Assembly: GCF_000425365.1 (NCBI RefSeq)
Contig: NZ_AUDH01000003.1
Span: forward strand, 186,001-250,000
Direction: 5' to 3'
Length of the DNA: 64,000 bases
Origin: Rubritepida flocculans DSM 14296
GTDB taxonomy: Bacteria; Pseudomonadota; Alphaproteobacteria; Acetobacterales; Acetobacteraceae
Shown: in pieces, positions 43,587-54,344 of the stretch
How positions within the stretch are numbered: the first letter of the stretch is position 1
How the letters are laid out: each line of letters opens with the position of its first letter
Notes under the pieces: model-generated
What the model was told of the DNA's origin: nothing
Database searches by the model: none
What the model saw: the letters and a program-made list of their open reading frames with translations, nothing else
Made by a program: the position numbers and the translations under genes

Positions 43587-46500
43587 ATGCGAAAGGTGCC
43601 CGCGGCCCTGCTGCCGCCCCTGCTGCTCGGCGGGGGTCTGGCGGCGGCGCCCTCGACCCTTCACGCGCAGGCGCCGGCGGCCGAGGCCCCGGCCGCCGCG
43701 CCCATGGCCGCCTCCGCCTCGGGGCGCGCCGTGGAGGTGCTGATCCGCCAGGCCGAGCGCTGGCTCGCGCAGGACAGGCCCGACCTCGCGGCCTCCTCCA
43801 TCGAGCGCGCCCTGCAGGCCGAGCCGCGCAACGCCGAGGCGCTGGCGCTCGCCGCGCGCATCGAGGCGCAGCGCGGCAACCGCACCGCCGCCGCCGCCGC
43901 CCTGCAGCGCCTGCGCGAGGCCGGCGCCACCGAGGCCCAGCGCGCCGCGGCCGAACAGGCCATCCGCGCCGCGACCATCGACCGCGCGGCGGTGGAGGAG
44001 GCGCGCCGCCTCTCGCGCGAGGGCCGCGCCGAGGAGGCCGCCGCCCGCTGGCGCGCCATCTTCGGCGCGCAGGGGCCCACGCCCGAATACGCCACCGAGT
44101 ATTTCCAGGCGCTGGCCGCCGCCCGCGCCACCGCCGAGGAGGGCCGCCGCGGCCTCGAGCGCCTGGCCGATCGTCCCGACGCCACGCCGCGCGCGCGGCT
44201 GGCCGCCGCGCAGACGCTCACCTTCCAGCCCGCCACCCGCGCCGAGGGCATCCGTCGCCTGCAGGCGCTGGCCAATGACCCGGAGGTGGGGGCGGAGGCG
44301 CGGGCCGCCTGGCGGCAGGCGCTGCTCTGGTCGGCCGGGGATCCGGCCTTCGCCGCCTCCACCCGCGCCTTTCTCCAGCGCTTCCCGGGCGATGCGGAAC
44401 TCTCCCGCGCGTTGGAGGCGCTGCCCCGCCCCGACCCCGCGGCCGAGGCCCGCCAGCAGGCCTTCGAGCGGCTGGAGCGCAACGGCGTGGCCGGCGCGCG
44501 CGAGGCGGCGCAGCGCTTCGAGGAGATCCTGCGCGCCAACCCGCGCGACGCCGATGCGCTGGGGGGGCTGGGGATCGTGCGGCTGCGCGAGGGGCGCGCG
44601 GCCGAGGCGCGCCGCCTGCTCGAACAGGCCCAGGCGGCCGACCCCGCCCGCGCCGCCCAGTGGCAGGCCGCGCTGGACGGCGCGGCCTATGGGCTCGAAC
44701 TCGCCGAGGCGCGCGCCGCGCTGCGCGCGGGGCGTCTCGACCAGGCCGACGAGATCGCGCGCAGCGCCGCCCGCCGCCAGGTGCAGGACGCGACGGATGT
44801 GGAGGTGCTGCTGGGCGAGATCGCACTCCGCCGGGGCGATGCGGCCGCGGCCGAGCAGCGTTTCCGCACCGCGCTCGCGCGCCGGCCGGGCTTCGGCCCG
44901 GCGGTCGCGGGGCTCAACCAGGCGCTGCGCGCGCAGGGCCGGGTGGCGGAGCCCGCCCCACGCCTGCCGCGCGGCGCGCGCGAGGGCGAGTTCGCCGAGT
45001 CCGCCCCCCAGGGCACGCCGGGCGAGGCGGGGCGGCTGCGCGCCGAGGCCGCGCGCAGCGCCGATCCGGCCATCGCCGCCGCGCTGCTGCGCGCCGCCAT
45101 GGCCCAGGCGCCGAACGACCCCTGGCTGCGCCTCGACCTCGCCCGCGCCCTGGCGCGCAGCGGCGCGGGGCGCGAGGGCAGGGCGCTGGTCGAGGAACTC
45201 GCCCTGCGCGAGGGCGGCGCGGATGCGCTCTTCGCCGCCGCCCTCTTCGCCGAGGAGCAGGGCCGCTTCGCCGACGCCGAGGCCTTCCTCGGCCGCATCC
45301 CGCCGCAGCGCCGCAGCGCGGACATGTCGCGCCTCGCCGGCCGGATCCGCGCCCGCGCCGATGTGCAGCGCGCCGCCCAGCTTCTGGCGCGCAGCCCCAA
45401 CGAGGGGCGGGTGCAGCTCCTCACCCTCGCCGCCCGGCCCGATCCGAGCGGGGCGACGGCGGCCGCGGTGATCCGCGCCTTCGCCGACGCCAATGACCGT
45501 TTCGGCGCGGCCGAGGCGGCGCGGGTGGCCGAGGCGGCGAACCGCGCCGGCGGCGCGCAGCCGCGCATCGCCATCGCCGGCGCGCTGCTGGGGGCCGGGC
45601 TGGACGCCGAGGCCCTGGCGCTGGCCGACCAGATCGAGATCGGCCCCCTCACCGCCGAGCAGCGGCGCGACCTCGCCTCGCTGCGCGCGGGCGCGGCCAT
45701 CCGCGCCTCCGACCGGCTGAACACGGAAGGGGACCAGGCCCGCGCCTTCGAGGCGCTGCGCCCCGTGCTGCAGCGCGACCCGGCCAACCCCGAGGGGCAG
45801 CTCGCCCTCGCCCGGCTCTACCAGGGCGCGCGCGAGCCGGCCGAGGCGCTGCGCATCGCCGAGGCGGTGCTCAGCCGCAGCCCGCGCAACCTCGACGCCC
45901 GCGCGGGCGCGCTGGATGCGGCCATCGCGCTGCGGGACTTCGCGCGCGCCGAGGCGCTGATCACCGAGGGGCTGCGCTTCCACCCGCGCGAGGCGCGGAT
46001 GTTCCTGCTGGAGGCCCGCTTCGCCCGCGCCTTCAACGACGACGCGCGGGCGCGCCGCGCCCTCGAGCTCGCCGCCCAGGCGCGCCGGGCGGAGCTGGGC
46101 GAGACGGGCTTCGCCGCCGCCGCGCCGGCGGGGCTGCCGCCTGCGGCGCTGCCCAACCCCTTCGCCCGCGGCCCCGCCGGGCCCATCGCCGTGGCCGAGG
46201 CCGCCGCGCCGGGCGATCGCCTCGCGCGCGAGATCGCCGAGGAGCTGGCGGCGCTGGAGCGCGCCAACGCGCCCAGCATTCGCGTGGCCGGCGGCGTGGC
46301 GCAGCGTTCGGGCACCCAGGGTCTGGATCGGATGCTCACCGTCACCGCGCCGGTGGAGGCCGAGGTCACGCCGCCGGGCATCGGCGGGCGGCTCACCGCG
46401 CGGGCGGTGGGCGTCTCGCTCGAATCGGGCAGCCTCGCGGCCGACGCCAACACCCAGGCGCGTTTCGGCGCGGGGGCGCTGGCGCCGGGCTTCCGGCAAT

Positions 46501-47348
46501 CCTCGCGCAGCAGCGCCGCGGGTGTGACGCTCGGGGCGGAATACAGGCTGGGGGACTGGCTGCGCCTCGATGTGGCCTCCTCGCCCATCGGCTTCCCGCG
46601 CACCACGGTGCTGGGCGGGCTCGAGCTCGCGCCGCAGATCGGCGGCGTGCGGCTGCGCCTGCTGGGCGAGCGCCGTTCGGTCACCGACAGCCTGCTCTCC
46701 TACGCCGGCCAGCGCGACCGGGTGACGGGCCAGTCCTGGGGCATGGTGGTGCGCACGGGCGGGCGCGGGCAGGTGGAGGTGCCGGTGGGCCGCGGCTTCG
46801 TCTATGCCGGCGGCGGCTACTCGGTCTTCGAGGGCGAGGGTGTGGCCGACAACGCGCGCATCGAGGCGGGGGCGGGCATCTCCTACCCCGTGGCGCGCAT
46901 GGCGGGCGGCGAGCTGACGGTGGGGGCGGACCTCGTCTATTTCGGCTATGACCGCAACCTGCGCTTCTTCACGCTGGGCCATGGCGGCTACTACAGCCCG
47001 CAGAGCTTCCTTGCGGGCAACATCCCGGTGGATTTCCGCGCGCGCCAGGGCAACCTCAGCTACCGGCTCGGCGGCACGCTGGGCTACGCGGTCTGGCGCG
47101 AGGACAGCAGCCCCGTCTTCCCGCATAACCGCGCCCTGCAGGCGCAGCTCGAGGCGCGCGCGGCCACGGATGCGACGGTGGTGACGCGCTATGCGGGGCA
47201 GAACCGGCAGAACTTCATCGGCCAGCTCCGCGCCGATCTCGACTATGCGCTCACGCCGCGGGTGAATCTCGGCGCGGGCTTCACCTACGACCAGTCGGCC
47301 AACTGGAACGAGATGCGCGGGGTTCTGCGGCTGCAGGGGCGGTTCTGA
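43587..47348 (+). CDS. bcsC: Cellulose export outer-membrane protein BcsC
   Basis: This 1253-aa protein has a signal peptide ending near LHA-QAP (residue 28). A long periplasmic superhelix of TPR repeats (about 45-830) includes AEEAAARWRAIFGAQGPTPE and AEALRIAEAVLSRSPRNLDA. The C-terminal BCSC beta-barrel domain (about 890-1253) ends RLQGRF with an outer-membrane Phe. It exports the glucan across the outer membrane. Size and layout match BcsC/AcsC. It is the last bcs gene; its stop lies 25 bp from the convergent pyrG stop, so bcsZ and bcsD are not in this cluster. Confidence 0.94.
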   Translation: MRKVPAALLPPLLLGGGLAAAPSTLHAQAPAAEAPAAAPMAASASGRAVEVLIRQAERWLAQDRPDLAASSIERALQAEPRNAEALALAARIEAQRGNRTAAAAALQRLREAGATEAQRAAAEQAIRAATIDRAAVEEARRLSREGRAEEAAARWRAIFGAQGPTPEYATEYFQALAAARATAEEGRRGLERLADRPDATPRARLAAAQTLTFQPATRAEGIRRLQALANDPEVGAEARAAWRQALLWSAGDPAFAASTRAFLQRFPGDAELSRALEALPRPDPAAEARQQAFERLERNGVAGAREAAQRFEEILRANPRDADALGGLGIVRLREGRAAEARRLLEQAQAADPARAAQWQAALDGAAYGLELAEARAALRAGRLDQADEIARSAARRQVQDATDVEVLLGEIALRRGDAAAAEQRFRTALARRPGFGPAVAGLNQALRAQGRVAEPAPRLPRGAREGEFAESAPQGTPGEAGRLRAEAARSADPAIAAALLRAAMAQAPNDPWLRLDLARALARSGAGREGRALVEELALREGGADALFAAALFAEEQGRFADAEAFLGRIPPQRRSADMSRLAGRIRARADVQRAAQLLARSPNEGRVQLLTLAARPDPSGATAAAVIRAFADANDRFGAAEAARVAEAANRAGGAQPRIAIAGALLGAGLDAEALALADQIEIGPLTAEQRRDLASLRAGAAIRASDRLNTEGDQARAFEALRPVLQRDPANPEGQLALARLYQGAREPAEALRIAEAVLSRSPRNLDARAGALDAAIALRDFARAEALITEGLRFHPREARMFLLEARFARAFNDDARARRALELAAQARRAELGETGFAAAAPAGLPPAALPNPFARGPAGPIAVAEAAAPGDRLAREIAEELAALERANAPSIRVAGGVAQRSGTQGLDRMLTVTAPVEAEVTPPGIGGRLTARAVGVSLESGSLAADANTQARFGAGALAPGFRQSSRSSAAGVTLGAEYRLGDWLRLDVASSPIGFPRTTVLGGLELAPQIGGVRLRLLGERRSVTDSLLSYAGQRDRVTGQSWGMVVRTGGRGQVEVPVGRGFVYAGGGYSVFEGEGVADNARIEAGAGISYPVARMAGGELTVGADLVYFGYDRNLRFFTLGHGGYYSPQSFLAGNIPVDFRARQGNLSYRLGGTLGYAVWREDSSPVFPHNRALQAQLEARAATDATVVTRYAGQNRQNFIGQLRADLDYALTPRVNLGAGFTYDQSANWNEMRGVLRLQGRF

Positions 47349-47373
47349 TGCGGGCGGCCAGCCCGCCGAAACA

Positions 47374-49426
<2,053 letters not shown>

Positions 49427-49540
49427 GGACGCGCATCTAGCCCCTTCGGCCCCGCCGCGCCAGAGCGCACCCCGCCCCGGGGGGCGCTTCGCAGCCCCCC
49501 GCGCCGCGCCTATCCTCGCCGCCGAAACGGAGGAACGCGC

Positions 49541-50986
49541 ATGAGCACCTATCCCGAGCTCCACCTGCACATCGCCGGCGAATGGCTCGACGCCCGGGGC
49601 CGCAACAGCGAGCCGGTGCTGAACCCCGTCACCGGCCAGCCCATCGGCACGCTGCCCCACGCCACGAAGGCCGATCTCGACCGCGCGCTGGCCGCCGCGG
49701 CCGAGGCGCTGCCCAAATGGGCCGCCACCCCGGCCTATGAGCGCGCGCGCATCATCCGCCGCGCCGCCGACGTGATGCGCGAGCGCGCGGACGCCATCGC
49801 CACCATGCTCACCATGGAGGAGGGCAAGCCCCAGCCCGAGGCGAAGATCGAGGTGCTCGCCGCCGCCGACGTGTTCGAGTGGATGGCCGAGGAGGGCAAG
49901 CGCGCCTATGGCCGCATCGTGCCCTCGCGCGCCGCGGGCACGCGGCACCTGGTGCTGAAGCAGCCGGTGGGCGTCACCGCCGCCTTCGCGCCCTGGAACT
50001 TCCCCGCCATCACCCCCGCGCGGAAGATGTCGGCGAGCCTCGCCGCCGGTTGCCCCTGCATCATCAAGCCCTCGGAGGAGACTCCGGCCACCGCGCTCGT
50101 GATGGCGCGCATCCTCGTCGAGGCGGGGCTGCCGCCCGGCGTGCTGCAGGTGGTCTTCGGCATCCCGGGCGAGGTCAGCACCCACCTCATGGGCAGCGAC
50201 ATCATCCGCAAGGTGAGCTTCACGGGCAGCACGGCGGTGGGCAAGCAGCTCATGAAACTCGCGGCCGAGCGCGCCCAGCGCACGACCATGGAGCTGGGCG
50301 GCCACGCGCCCGTGCTGGTGTTCGACGACATCGACGCCGAGAAGGCCGCCGCCGCGGCGGTGGCGGGCAAGTTCCGCAACGCGGGGCAGGTCTGCGTCTC
50401 GCCCACGCGCTTCCTGGTGCATGAGCGCGTGCACGAGACCTTCGTGAAGAGCTTCACCCGCGCGGCCGAGGCGCTGAAGGTGGGCGACGGGCTCCAGCCG
50501 GGCGTGCAGATGGGCCCGCTCGCCAACCCCCGCCGGGTGGACGCGATGACGGCCCTGATCGGCGACGCCGTGGCGAAGGGGGCGAAGCTGCACACGGGCG
50601 GCGAGCGGATCGGCAACGAGGGCTTCTTCTTCAAGCCGACCGTGCTCTCGGACGTGCCGCTCTCGGCGCGCATGATGACGGAGGAGCCCTTCGGCCCCGT
50701 CGCCCTCATCAACCGCTTCTCGAGCGAGGAGGAGGCGATCGCGGAGGCGAACCGCCTGCCCTACGGGCTCGCCGCCTACGCCCTGACGCGCGACGCCGAC
50801 CGCGCCGTGCGGCTGCAGGAGCGGCTGGAGAGCGGGCTGCTCGGCCTCAACACCTTCGCCATCTCGCTCGCCGAAACCCCCTTCGGCGGGGTGAAGGAGA
50901 GCGGGCACGGCAGCGAGGGCTCGATCGAGGGGCTGGAAGCCTACCTCACCACCAAGTTCGTGGCCCACGCGCCCGCGCCGCTGTGA
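49541..50986 (+). CDS. NAD(P)-dependent aldehyde dehydrogenase, succinate-semialdehyde type
   Basis: This 481-aa ALDH-superfamily enzyme has FAPWNFPAITPARKMSASL and the cofactor loop FTGSTAVGK. The catalytic Glu251 is in TMELGGHAP and the nucleophile Cys285 in NAGQVCVSPTRF. Similarity is highest to the GabD-type group, but alpha-ketoglutaric semialdehyde and related dehydrogenases share these motifs. The start has a GGAGG site 8 bases upstream. Its stop overlaps the amidohydrolase GTG start (GTGA), so the two enzymes likely serve one pathway, perhaps breakdown of an N-containing ring or amide giving an aldehyde. No other pathway gene is obvious. Confidence 0.9.
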   Translation: MSTYPELHLHIAGEWLDARGRNSEPVLNPVTGQPIGTLPHATKADLDRALAAAAEALPKWAATPAYERARIIRRAADVMRERADAIATMLTMEEGKPQPEAKIEVLAAADVFEWMAEEGKRAYGRIVPSRAAGTRHLVLKQPVGVTAAFAPWNFPAITPARKMSASLAAGCPCIIKPSEETPATALVMARILVEAGLPPGVLQVVFGIPGEVSTHLMGSDIIRKVSFTGSTAVGKQLMKLAAERAQRTTMELGGHAPVLVFDDIDAEKAAAAAVAGKFRNAGQVCVSPTRFLVHERVHETFVKSFTRAAEALKVGDGLQPGVQMGPLANPRRVDAMTALIGDAVAKGAKLHTGGERIGNEGFFFKPTVLSDVPLSARMMTEEPFGPVALINRFSSEEEAIAEANRLPYGLAAYALTRDADRAVRLQERLESGLLGLNTFAISLAETPFGGVKESGHGSEGSIEGLEAYLTTKFVAHAPAPL

Positions 50987-52140
50987 TCCTCGAACACGTC
51001 CGCCCGCTCGGCGCCGCGCCGGTGGACGTGCATGTGGAGGAGGGGCGCATCGCGCGCCTCCTCCCTTCCGCGCGCCCCGGCCCGGCCGCGCTCCTGCTTC
51101 CCGGCCTCGTCGAGGGCCATTGCCACCTGGACAAGACGCTCTGGGGCCTGCCCTGGTGGGTGAACGAGGTCGGCCCCACGCGGATGGACCGCATCGAGAA
51201 CGAGAAGCGCGTGCGTCGGCGGATCGGCATGGACGCGGCGCGCGAGGGGCGGGCGCTGGCCGAGGCGCATCTCGCCGCCGGCACCACGCGGCTGCGCAGC
51301 CATGTGGATGTGGACGAGGAGAGCCGCCTCTCCCATGTCGAGAAGCTGCTCGGCCTGCGCGAGGCCATGGCGGGGCGGATGGAGATCCAGCTCGTCGCCT
51401 TTCCGCAATCGGGCATCCTGCGCACGCCGGGCGTTCGGGAGTGGCTCGACGAGGCGCTGCGCCTGGGCTGCGACGCGGTGGGCGGGATAGATCCCTCGCT
51501 GATCGACCGCGACCCGGTGCGCCATCTCGATGCGGTGTTCGGCCTCGCGCAGAAGCACGCGAGGCCGGTGGACATCCACCTGCACGAGCCGGGCGAGCTC
51601 GGCGCCTTCGCGCTGGAGCTGATCGCCGAGCGCACGCGCGCGCTCGGCATGGGCGGGCGGGTGGTGGTCAGCCATGGCTTCGCGCTGGGCGACCTCGCGG
51701 GGCCGCGCGCCGATGCGCTGATGGCGCTGCTGGCGGAGGCGGGGGTGGCGCTGTGCACCTCCGCACCGCCCTCGCGCGCGGTGCCGCCGCTGAAGCGCGC
51801 GCGGGAGCTCGGCCTCATCGTCTTCGCCGGCAACGACAACATCCGCGACACCTGGAACCCCGCCAACGCGCCCGACATGCTGGCGCGCGCCGAGATGGTG
51901 GCGCTCAAATACGACCTGCGCCGCGACGCGGATCTCGCACTCGCCTTCGAGACGGTGAGCGGCGCCGGCGCGCTGGGCTGCGGCTTCGCCGAATACGGGC
52001 TCGCGCCCGGCTGCCGGGCCGATCTCGTGCTGGTGGAGGCCTCCTGCCTGGCCGAGGCGGTGGTCACGCGCCGCCCGCCGAAGCTTGTCGTCTCCGGCGG
52101 GCGGGTGGTGGCGCGGGACGGCGCGCTCGCGCGCGGGTGA
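50983..52140 (+). CDS. Cytosine deaminase-like amidohydrolase
   Basis: This 385-aa metal-dependent hydrolase of the CodA/AtzC-like group has the metal motif GHCHLDKTLWG (His46, His48). The first-barrel segment is LRSHVDVD, a later metal His is in IHLHEPGELG, another is in VVSHGFALGD, and the catalytic Asp region is FAGNDNIRDTW. The C-terminus returns to the small beta-domain (ADLVLVEA, VVSGGRVV). It likely deaminates or hydrolyses a cyclic N-containing substrate; the exact one is unknown. The GTG start is coupled to the aldehyde dehydrogenase stop. It is convergent with the BadR-like regulator gene, 58 bp away. Confidence 0.87.
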   Translation: MILEHVRPLGAAPVDVHVEEGRIARLLPSARPGPAALLLPGLVEGHCHLDKTLWGLPWWVNEVGPTRMDRIENEKRVRRRIGMDAAREGRALAEAHLAAGTTRLRSHVDVDEESRLSHVEKLLGLREAMAGRMEIQLVAFPQSGILRTPGVREWLDEALRLGCDAVGGIDPSLIDRDPVRHLDAVFGLAQKHARPVDIHLHEPGELGAFALELIAERTRALGMGGRVVVSHGFALGDLAGPRADALMALLAEAGVALCTSAPPSRAVPPLKRARELGLIVFAGNDNIRDTWNPANAPDMLARAEMVALKYDLRRDADLALAFETVSGAGALGCGFAEYGLAPGCRADLVLVEASCLAEAVVTRRPPKLVVSGGRVVARDGALARG

Positions 52141-52198
52141 TCATGCCAGCGGCCGCTTGTTTCGCCTCCTGATACGTCCGGCGCGGCCGCCGGCCGGA

Positions 52199-52690
52199 TC
52201 ACTCCCCCTCGGGCTCGGCCATGGCGGCGAGGCTGCCGCGCAGACGGTCGAGCAGGCGGAACAGCGTCACGCATTCCTCCGTCGTGAAGCCCTGCAGCGC
52301 CTGCGCGTAATAGGCGCGGATGGCGAGGAGCATCGCCTCCCACACGCGCTCGCCCGCGGGGGTGAGGCGCACATGGCGCAGCCGCCCGTCCCCGGGCGCA
52401 CGCGCGCGCGCGATGTGGCCCGCGGCCTCCAGCCGGTCCAGCACCGCCGTCAGGTTCTGGCGGCTGACCATGAGGAAGGCCGCGAGCTCCTTCACCGTCA
52501 TGCCCTGCGCGCGCGCGGCGGGGCGCGAGAGCGCGCCCAGCACCGCCCATTGCTGGGTGGTGGCGCCGAAGCCCGCCACGGCGCGGGTGCCCGTGCGGTG
52601 CATGAGGTTCGAGGCCTGATACAGCCGCAGGAACAGGCGGTTGGCGATGTCGAACCGGGCGCTGGCCTCGGCGGGCGGGGGCTGATCCAT
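52199..52690 (-). CDS. badR: MarR-family regulator, BadR-like
   Basis: This 163-aa winged-helix protein has helix-turn-helix MTVKELAAFLMVSRQNLTAVLDRLE and wing DGRLRHVRLTPAGERVW. It is divergent from badH with ~86 bp between. In Rhodopseudomonas palustris the MarR-type repressor BadR controls badHI-aliAB and responds to 2-ketocyclohexane-1-carboxyl-CoA; synteny is the basis for the name. The start is taken at MDQPPPAE. An ATG 33 bases upstream (52723) with an AAGGG site is an alternative that would extend the gene over one of two ATCCATCAA repeats. Confidence 0.8.
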   Translation of the reverse strand: MDQPPPAEASARFDIANRLFLRLYQASNLMHRTGTRAVAGFGATTQQWAVLGALSRPAARAQGMTVKELAAFLMVSRQNLTAVLDRLEAAGHIARARAPGDGRLRHVRLTPAGERVWEAMLLAIRAYYAQALQGFTTEECVTLFRLLDRLRGSLAAMAEPEGE

Positions 52691-52713
52691 CAAGGTCTTG
52701 CCATATCCATCAA
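52685..52713. promoter_or_regulatory. Candidate operator: 9-bp direct repeat with 20-bp period
   Basis: ATCCATCAA occurs at 52685-52693 and again at 52705-52713, start to start 20 bp, about two helical turns. The stretch 52700-52740 is the most A/T-rich in the window (AAATATAG, CATATAG), as expected of a promoter. It lies between the divergent MarR-type gene and badH and is the natural place for repressor binding. One copy overlaps the proposed regulator start codon. Confidence 0.5.
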
Positions 52714-52776
52714 AATATAGCATACCCTTGTCATATAGGCGGCGCCAGACCGCGCGAGCGAGGAGGAAACCGGACC

Positions 52777-53544
52777 ATGCGCGGCCTTCAGGGCAAGACC
52801 GTGATCGTCACCGGCGGCGGCGGGGGCATCGGCGGCGCCACCTGCCGCCGCTTCGCCGAGGCCGGCGCCCATGTCGCCGTGCTGGACCGCGACGGCGAGG
52901 CCGCCGCGCGGGTGGCTCAGGCCATCGCCGCCGGCGGCGGCCGGGCGCTCGCCCTTGCCTGCGACATCACCGACCGCGCCTCGGTGGATGCGGCGCTGGC
53001 CTCGGCCGAGGCGGTGCTCGGCCCCGTCGCGGTGCTGGTGAACAATGCGGGCTGGGACGTGTTCCGCCCCTTCGTCGAGACCAGACCCGAGGAATGGGAG
53101 CGCCTCATCGCCATCAACATCGTGGGCGCGCTGCACATGCACCACGCGGTGCTGCCCGGGATGGTGGCGCGGCGCGCGGGTGCGATCGTGAATATCGCCT
53201 CGGACGCGGCGCGCGTGGGCTCCTCGGGCGAGGCGGTCTATGCCGCCTGCAAGGGCGGGCTCGTCGCGCTCTCCAAGACGCTCGCGCGCGAGCATGCGCG
53301 CCATGGCATCCGCGTGAACGTGGTCTGCCCCGGGCCCACCGCCACCGCGCTCTTCGAGGGCTACAAGCAGGGCGCGGGCAATCCCGAGAAGCTGGAGGAG
53401 GCCTTCCGCCGCGCCGTGCCCATGGGCCGCATCGGCGCGCCTGAGGATCTGCCCGGCGCCATCCTCTTCTTCGCCAGCGACGACGCGGCCTACGTCACCG
53501 GCCAGGTGCTGAGCGTCTCGGGCGGTCTGACCATGGTGGGCTGA
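52777..53544 (+). CDS. badH: 2-hydroxycyclohexanecarboxyl-CoA dehydrogenase (BadH-like SDR)
   Basis: This 255-aa short-chain dehydrogenase has the NAD site TGGGGGIGGA (residues 12-21), NNAG, and the catalytic Tyr155 and Lys159 in VYAACKGG with a Ser in NIASDAA. It would oxidise 2-hydroxycyclohexane-1-carboxyl-CoA to the 2-keto compound. The specific name rests on its place directly before badI, with aliB and aliA following; SDR motifs alone would not give a substrate. It is the first gene of the operon, divergent from the BadR-like regulator, with a 12-bp gap to badI. Confidence 0.82.
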   Translation: MRGLQGKTVIVTGGGGGIGGATCRRFAEAGAHVAVLDRDGEAAARVAQAIAAGGGRALALACDITDRASVDAALASAEAVLGPVAVLVNNAGWDVFRPFVETRPEEWERLIAINIVGALHMHHAVLPGMVARRAGAIVNIASDAARVGSSGEAVYAACKGGLVALSKTLAREHARHGIRVNVVCPGPTATALFEGYKQGAGNPEKLEEAFRRAVPMGRIGAPEDLPGAILFFASDDAAYVTGQVLSVSGGLTMVG

Positions 53545-53556
53545 GGGAGCACGCGC

Positions 53557-54339
53557 ATGAGCTACGAGGACATCGTCTTCACCGCCGAAGGGGGCGTGGC
53601 GACCATCGCCATCAACCGGCCCAAGGTGATGAACGCCTTCCGCGGCCGCACCTGCGAGGAACTGATCCACGCCTTCCACAAGGCCGGCTGGGACAGGTCC
53701 ATCGGCGTGATCGTGCTGACCGGCACGGGCGATCGCGCCTTCTGCACGGGCGGCGACCAGTCCGCCCATGACGGCAACTACGACGGGCGCGGGCTGATCG
53801 GCCTGCCGGTGGAGGAGCTGCACTCCCTCATCCGCGAGGTGCCCAAGCCCGTGATCGCGCGGGTGCAGGGCTACGCCATCGGCGGGGGGAATGTGCTGGC
53901 GACGCTGTGCGACCTCACCATCGCCTCCGAGCGCGCGCAATTCGGCCAGGTGGGGCCCAAGGTGGGCTCGGTGGATCCGGGCTTCGGCACCGCCTATCTC
54001 GCGCGCATCGTGGGCGAGAAGAAGGCGCGCGAGATGTGGTATCTCTGCCGCCGCTACAGCGCCGCGGAGGCGCTGGCCATGGGCCTCGTCAACGCCGTGG
54101 TGCCGCACGAGGAGCTGGACGCGGAGGTGGCGCGCTGGTGCGCCGAAATCCTGGAGCGCAGCCCCACCGCCATCGCCATCGCCAAGCGCAGCTTCAACGC
54201 CGACAGCGACAACATCCGCGGCATCGGTGGGCTCGGGATGCAGGCGCTCGCGCTCTACTACCAGACAGAGGAATCGAAGGAGGGCGTGCGCGCCTTCAAC
54301 GAGAAGCGCAAGCCCGATTTCCGCCGGCACGCAAGGTAG
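53557..54339 (+). CDS. badI: 2-ketocyclohexanecarboxyl-CoA hydrolase BadI
   Basis: This 260-aa crotonase-fold enzyme opens the ring of 2-ketocyclohexane-1-carboxyl-CoA to pimeloyl-CoA. The segments AFCTGGDQSAHDGNYDGRG, VIARVQGYAIGGGNVLA, VGPKVGSVDPGFGTA and the C-terminal EGVRAFNEKRKPDFR agree closely with R. palustris BadI from memory, and MenB-like features are shared. This is the best-supported member of the cluster and fixes the pathway. A GAGGGAG site precedes the ATG. aliB starts 5 bp after the stop. Confidence 0.92.
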   Translation: MSYEDIVFTAEGGVATIAINRPKVMNAFRGRTCEELIHAFHKAGWDRSIGVIVLTGTGDRAFCTGGDQSAHDGNYDGRGLIGLPVEELHSLIREVPKPVIARVQGYAIGGGNVLATLCDLTIASERAQFGQVGPKVGSVDPGFGTAYLARIVGEKKAREMWYLCRRYSAAEALAMGLVNAVVPHEELDAEVARWCAEILERSPTAIAIAKRSFNADSDNIRGIGGLGMQALALYYQTEESKEGVRAFNEKRKPDFRRHAR

Positions 54340-54344
54340 CGGCC

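Noticed and set aside
49541-50986. GABA catabolism unit with the class III aminotransferase (gabD/gabT)
   Set aside because: The two genes are 6 kb apart, on opposite strands, with an unrelated operon between them.
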